A stretch of 10,704 nucleotides of DNA from CAYRVX01 sp964642165 (GTDB taxonomy: Bacteria > Planctomycetota > Phycisphaerae > SM23-33). The DNA is taken from the NCBI GenBank assembly GCA_964642165.1, contig CAZXOC010000258.1:1-10704 (forward strand), in the 5' to 3' direction. Shown here piece by piece: positions 8,090 through 10,704 of the stretch. The translations under genes and the position numbers were made by a program. Position 1 is the stretch's first letter. Each line of letters opens with the position of its first letter. The notes below the pieces were generated by a model that searched no databases, was not told the DNA's origin, and was given only the letters and a program-made list of their open reading frames with translations.

Positions 8090-8269
8090 GGCCCCATCAG
8101 TACGACATTTCCCGCATGGATGCCAGCCCGCGACCGTCGCGGGCCTTTGGTTGTTCCTACCCGGACGCCAGACATTCACAAGCCCTTTAGCGACTTCGGC
8201 AAGGACCATCTGCCTGCCGTCGGACGGTGGTGCTGGCCCAAACGGCCTCCATCCACGTGCTTGGGCCGG
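8090..8269. other. Leader of the GH2 gene and probable 3' flank of a degraded IS
   Basis: These 180 bases separate the end of the transposase remnant from the GH2 start. They contain the hairpin at 8126-8144 and no strong promoter; TTGTGA and TAGGAA with 16-base spacing is only a weak match. Part of this stretch is probably the downstream end of the old insertion element, but its terminal inverted repeat cannot be assigned without the intact 5' end. Confidence 0.45.
8126..8144. repeat. GC-rich hairpin in the GH2 leader
   Basis: GCCCGCGAC and GTCGCGGGC are perfect 9-base arms around a single C, which as RNA gives a stem of about seven pairs with a small loop. On the plus strand it is followed by CTTTGGTTGTT, a weakly T-rich tail; on the minus strand, the direction of the gene, no T-run follows. 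It may be an IS-derived end structure or a leader hairpin 37 bases before the GH2 start. Confidence 0.5.
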
Positions 8270-8553
8270 TTACGAGCAGACCGTCCCCCTTGCCTCCGCC
8301 CTCCGGGGCTGTCTCGACGGTTCTCGCCGTGATCCCGGCGCCCTCTCGGGCGGCCGCAACCGTCGTTTCCGATCCAGGATCGCGCGGACACCCGCTTGGG
8401 AACGGTCGCCTCCGCCATCAGGAAGATCACGTACCGGGCGTGCGAAACAACCTTCGCATCGATCTCGATCAGCCCTTCGACGCGCTCCCTTCGGGTCTGA
8501 GCCTCAGGGTCGAAGACAGGGCCGTGAGCAACGTCGAACGGCTTCTCCCGCAG
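8270..8553 (-). pseudogene. IS1380-type transposase, C-terminal remnant (frameshifted, interrupted)
   Basis: The minus strand encodes LREK (8553-8542), then after a 69-bp insertion LIEIDAKVVSHARYVIF and LMAEATVPKRV. This matches the C-terminal pattern I know from IS1380-family transposases, roughly LREKLIKIGAKVVSHxRYV followed by FQMAEVAVPR. The frame is then lost: supplying one T near 8387-8388 turns VSARSW into VFRAILDRKRRLRPPERAPG, the expected continuation, which ends at TAA 8272-8270. The N-terminal and catalytic DDE part is missing. The fragment records an old insertion between the lyase and GH2 genes and makes no functional protein. The family call rests on motif recall; a BLASTX or ISfinder search would settle it. 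Confidence 0.72.
8473..8541. repeat. 69-bp palindromic repeat inserted in frame in the transposase remnant
   Basis: The unit begins CCCTTCGACG and ends CGTCGAACGG, terminal inverted repeats matching at nine of ten positions. It separates LREK from LIEIDAKVV, which should be adjacent in the transposase, and it is 23 codons long with no stop in that frame (minus-strand reading includes FDPEAQTRRERVEG). It belongs to the class of dispersed 'CCCTTCGAC...GCTC' repeats found in many environmental genomes; a related copy lies at 10674-10694. A second internal dyad pairs CTTCGAC (8475-8481) with GTCGAAG (8509-8515). Confidence 0.65.
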
Positions 8554-8571
8554 TCCCGATGTACATCGGGA
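8554..8571. repeat. 18-bp perfect palindrome abutting the lyase stop codon
   Basis: TCCCGATGTACATCGGGA equals its own reverse complement and begins on the base directly after the lyase stop (TGA, 8574-8572). It could fold into a 7-pair stem with a GTAC loop. No T-run follows on the minus strand, so it is not a standard intrinsic terminator. It may be a repeat-family copy, an mRNA 3'-end stabiliser, or a protein-binding dyad. Confidence 0.75.
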
Positions 8572-10491
8572 TCAGCGACCACTACCTCGCAGTCGTTCGG
8601 CTCTTGCCGGTGACCTTCCCGGTGCGCCGACGGAGCCCGCCCGGCCCCGGAGCCTCACCACGAGCTTCACGTCCCGTACGTCCCGCAGGTGAACCGCCAG
8701 CTTGCGGCGGCCGCGGTTATCCGCCTGCTTCCGCGGCTTGGGCGACGCGGGCATCGGCTCGGCCGGGAGGACCTCGAACGTCGCGGCGGCCGGCGCCTGG
8801 ATCGTGGCCGTCAGCTTCTTGCCGCCGCGGCTGAGCGTCGCGACGCGCCGGTCGGCGCCGAGCCTCACCGCCGCCTCGGTGTGCATGAACCACCACACTT
8901 CGGCGGGCTTGGCCGCCCGGACCTCGTCGGCGATCGTCACGGCCGAGCGGTCCGTCATCTCGAACGTGCGATGCACACGGCGCGCCCCGTGCTTCGCGTA
9001 GGCGGCCGTGAGGTCCACCACGGCGACCGCCCTGGTCGACGACGACTCGAACCGCGTGATCGGCGCGGCGGCGGCTGGGTCCTGGTCGGCCTCGCGGGTG
9101 GGGTTGATCACCAGCGTGTTGTGGCCCTCCGCGCGAACGCGATAGTAGTACCACCGCGGGTTGCGGTGCTTGTGCCGCATGTAGGTCTCGCGTTCGCTGC
9201 CCGAGTCGGCGGCCCAGCGGACGCCGTCGGCCTCCAGGATGAAGCTGCCCAGATCGAGGTGCCGGTGCATTCGCAGGTTGTGGTTGCTGCCCGCCTGGAT
9301 GCCCAGCGCCAGGGCGTTCGGGTCGCCCCAGGCGCTGCGCATCGAGGCGCAGTCGACCTTCCGGAAGTGCTTGTCAGGCGGCAGCGCGGCCGGGTCGAAG
9401 GCCTTCGCGGAGTCGTCGAACCACAGCAGGTCCAGCACACCGCCCGTGCCGCTGCCTTGCGCCCGCAGGCTGCTGTAGCGGTACCAACTGTAGTGCGGCG
9501 TCTTGTACCGCCGGCCCATCCAGAAGTGCATCGGCGTGGAGACGCGCCGCAGCCCGCAGTCGGCGAAGTTGAAGCTCATCCGCCCCGCGCCGGACATGTA
9601 GATCTGGTAGTTGCCGCTCTGCCGGAAGCCGTCGATCACCGACAGGCCGAAGTCCGTCCCCAACGCCGTATCCAGCGAGGCCATCAGCAGAATGTTGTAC
9701 CGGGCGCCGTAGTCCCAGTACGTCACGCCCTCGGCGCCCGCGCCGTCCGGGGCGTACAGCGACATCGCCCTCGGCAGCGACGCCAGGGCCGCGTGCAGCA
9801 CGGCAGCCGCCGCCTCGGGCTGCTCGTCGGCGATCGCCAACGCGCCCATGCCGATGCCCCCGTTGCACACCTGGTTCCAGTTGTTGTGCCCCGTCACCCA
9901 GCCGCGTTGGGCCTTGTAGAGCTTCATCGCCGGCGTCAGGCCGTGGCGGATTATCGCTTCGCGCAGCGCCCGCCGCTGGGCGTCGGTCCACTCGTCGTAG
10001 AGCCAGTCGTAGCCGATCGCGAAGGCGTGCGTCATCTCGGCGGTGTCCAGGAAGTGACTAGGGTTCCAATCCTTGAACTTCGCCGCCGCCTCCAGTTCCT
10101 TCCAGACGCGATCGACGTACCGCCGCCCGCCTTCCATCCGATGCACGAACGCCAGCACCCGCACCCGGTCCTTCACGCGCCGGCTGACCCGCAGCAGACG
10201 CTTGCCATCGGGTATCTCGTACCTCGACGGCGGCTGCTTGAGAACCCGCCCGACTTCCGCCTTGACGCTCTTGTACGCCGCCGCCGCGATGGCGTCGCGC
10301 TCGATGAGCCTCTTGACTCGCCCGGCCGTATCGGCGTCGATCAGCAGACGCGGATGCCCGGCCTTGAGCGTCTTGAGGATCTGCTCCGCCGGCGGCGGTG
10401 TGAAGCCCCCCTCGGCCGCGGCGGCCCGAAGCACCGATAGCCCGGCAACTCCTGCGACAACGATCCCGATACGAAGCAGCGATGCGGTCAT
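8572..10491 (-). CDS. Heparinase II/III-family polysaccharide lyase, exported
   Basis: The protein has 639 residues. A signal peptide covers about 1-26 (hydrophobic run ending LRAAAA before EGGF). The N-terminal half is an alpha/alpha toroid: HPRLLIDAD at 46-54, AEMTHAFAIGYDWLYDEWT at 151-169, GHNNWNQVCNGGIGMGALAI at 201-220, and YWDYGARY at 258-265. The heparinase II/III beta-sandwich part follows: GSNHNLRMHRHLDLGSFILE at 401-420, ADGVRWAADSG, and EGHNTLVINP at 455-464. Likely catalytic residues by family analogy are Asn204 or Asn206, Tyr262 and His409 or His411. These lyases cleave uronic-acid polysaccharides (heparin-like, alginate-like or related) by beta-elimination outside the cytoplasm; the substrate is not predictable here. 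An AGAGGA ribosome-binding site supports the start. The last 23 or so residues (RAGSVGAPGRSPARAERLRG onwards) are Arg/Gly-rich and look like run-on into flanking repeat DNA. Confidence 0.9.
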   Translation of the reverse strand: MTASLLRIGIVVAGVAGLSVLRAAAAEGGFTPPPAEQILKTLKAGHPRLLIDADTAGRVKRLIERDAIAAAAYKSVKAEVGRVLKQPPSRYEIPDGKRLLRVSRRVKDRVRVLAFVHRMEGGRRYVDRVWKELEAAAKFKDWNPSHFLDTAEMTHAFAIGYDWLYDEWTDAQRRALREAIIRHGLTPAMKLYKAQRGWVTGHNNWNQVCNGGIGMGALAIADEQPEAAAAVLHAALASLPRAMSLYAPDGAGAEGVTYWDYGARYNILLMASLDTALGTDFGLSVIDGFRQSGNYQIYMSGAGRMSFNFADCGLRRVSTPMHFWMGRRYKTPHYSWYRYSSLRAQGSGTGGVLDLLWFDDSAKAFDPAALPPDKHFRKVDCASMRSAWGDPNALALGIQAGSNHNLRMHRHLDLGSFILEADGVRWAADSGSERETYMRHKHRNPRWYYYRVRAEGHNTLVINPTREADQDPAAAAPITRFESSSTRAVAVVDLTAAYAKHGARRVHRTFEMTDRSAVTIADEVRAAKPAEVWWFMHTEAAVRLGADRRVATLSRGGKKLTATIQAPAAATFEVLPAEPMPASPKPRKQADNRGRRKLAVHLRDVRDVKLVVRLRGRAGSVGAPGRSPARAERLRGSGR

Positions 10492-10499
10492 GGTGTATG

Positions 10500-10505
10500 T
10501 CCTCT
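10500..10505 (-). promoter_or_regulatory. Ribosome-binding site of the lyase gene
   Basis: AGAGGA on the minus strand stands 8 bases before ATG 10491. It is a good match and spacing and supports the start that gives a signal peptide. I found no clear -35/-10 pair in the 200 bases upstream. Confidence 0.6.
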
Positions 10506-10577
10506 CAACTCGACGGGCGCACAGCCTACCGCACCGCGCCGCACACAGCGAGAGAATTGGCGGCTCGCGCGAGTGCC

Positions 10578-10704
10578 TCAGCGCCGGTGCCGAATCTGGT
10601 GCTCACCGGTGACCAACTCGGTGCCGTACGGCAGTCCGGGCATGTCAGCGGATGTCGCGGGTGGCAGGGATTGGCCCTTCGACAGGCTCAGGGCAGGCGA
10701 GGCG
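10578..10704 (-). CDS. Possible 3' end of an upstream gene (uncertain)
   Basis: A minus-strand frame is open from the right edge to a TGA at 10580-10578, about 41 codons, reading LPYGTELVTGEHQIRHRR at its end. Its upstream part (ALSLSKG) is simply the dispersed repeat at 10674-10694 read in this frame. I recognise no family, and an open frame of this length is unremarkable in GC-rich DNA, so it may be non-coding. If real, it ends 86 bases before the lyase start on the same strand. Confidence 0.2.
   Translation of the reverse strand, partial: ASPALSLSKGQSLPPATSADMPGLPYGTELVTGEHQIRHRR
10674..10694. repeat. Dispersed 'CCCTTCGACAGGCTCAGGGC' repeat copy
   Basis: GCCCT and AGGGC bracket TCGACAGGCTC, an imperfect palindromic unit. 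On the plus strand it reads PFDRLRAG, a phrase that recurs in spurious proteins from environmental genomes because this repeat is scattered widely. It shares the CCCTTCGAC start and GCTC core with the 69-bp unit at 8473-8541. The copy lies 10 bases from the window edge, so a longer unit may continue outside. Confidence 0.55.

Noticed and set aside
8126..8144. Intrinsic terminator for the lyase transcript
   Set aside because: No T-run follows the hairpin on the minus strand; only a weak T-rich tail exists on the plus strand, where no gene is supported.
8090..8209. Upstream start of the GH2 gene adding 40 residues
   Set aside because: The extension has no signal peptide or GH2 similarity and comes from the leader that holds the hairpin.
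8176..8430. 84-codon open frame as a separate small gene
   Set aside because: It is the transposase remnant continued in the wrong frame after a one-base deletion; the Arg-rich second half is not conserved-looking.
10564..10573. Palindromes CTCGCGCGAG and, at 10603-10612, TCACCGGTGA
   Set aside because: Ten-base palindromes are common by chance in GC-rich DNA and neither is placed relative to a promoter.

Overview
The window is GC-rich DNA from a bacterium that is probably a planctomycete (Phycisphaerae-like) or another member of the PVC superphylum. That placement is inferred from gene content (exported glycan enzymes, a large PDZ/helical-repeat protein of DUF6288 type, IS1380 debris) and not from a marker gene. 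All supported genes lie on the minus strand, so the transcriptional order runs from high to low coordinates. The long plus-strand open frames are antisense shadows.

Layout in transcriptional order: (1) 10704-10492, a leader that holds a possible 3' end of an upstream gene and a copy of a dispersed 'CCCTTCGAC' repeat. (2) 10491-8572, an exported heparinase II/III-type polysaccharide lyase. (3) 8571-8090, an intergenic stretch made of mobile-element debris: an 18-bp perfect palindrome touching the lyase stop codon, the C-terminal remnant of an IS1380-type transposase with a one-base frameshift, a 69-bp palindromic repeat sitting in frame inside that remnant, and a GC-rich hairpin in the leader of the next gene. 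(4) 8089-5690, a family GH2 glycosidase without a signal peptide. (5) 5689-5377, an intergenic region with a good sigma70-like promoter and a 7-5-7 inverted repeat placed like an operator. (6) 5376-1714, a 1220-residue exported protein with PDZ, helical toroid, HEAT-like, jelly-roll-like and lipocalin-like parts. (7) 1659 to the left edge, an exported sialate O-acetylesterase-type SGNH hydrolase, 54 bp behind the previous gene and probably co-transcribed with it.

Together the genes look like a small glycan-degradation locus: a lyase for uronic-acid polysaccharide, an exo-acting GH2 glycosidase, a de-acetylating esterase, and a large multidomain protein of unknown activity. No SusC/SusD pair, sulfatase, transporter or regulator gene is in the window, so the substrate cannot be named. 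No tRNA, rRNA or CRISPR array was seen. The most unusual items are the palindromic repeat inserted in frame into the transposase remnant, the operator-like site, and the architecture of the 1220-residue protein.
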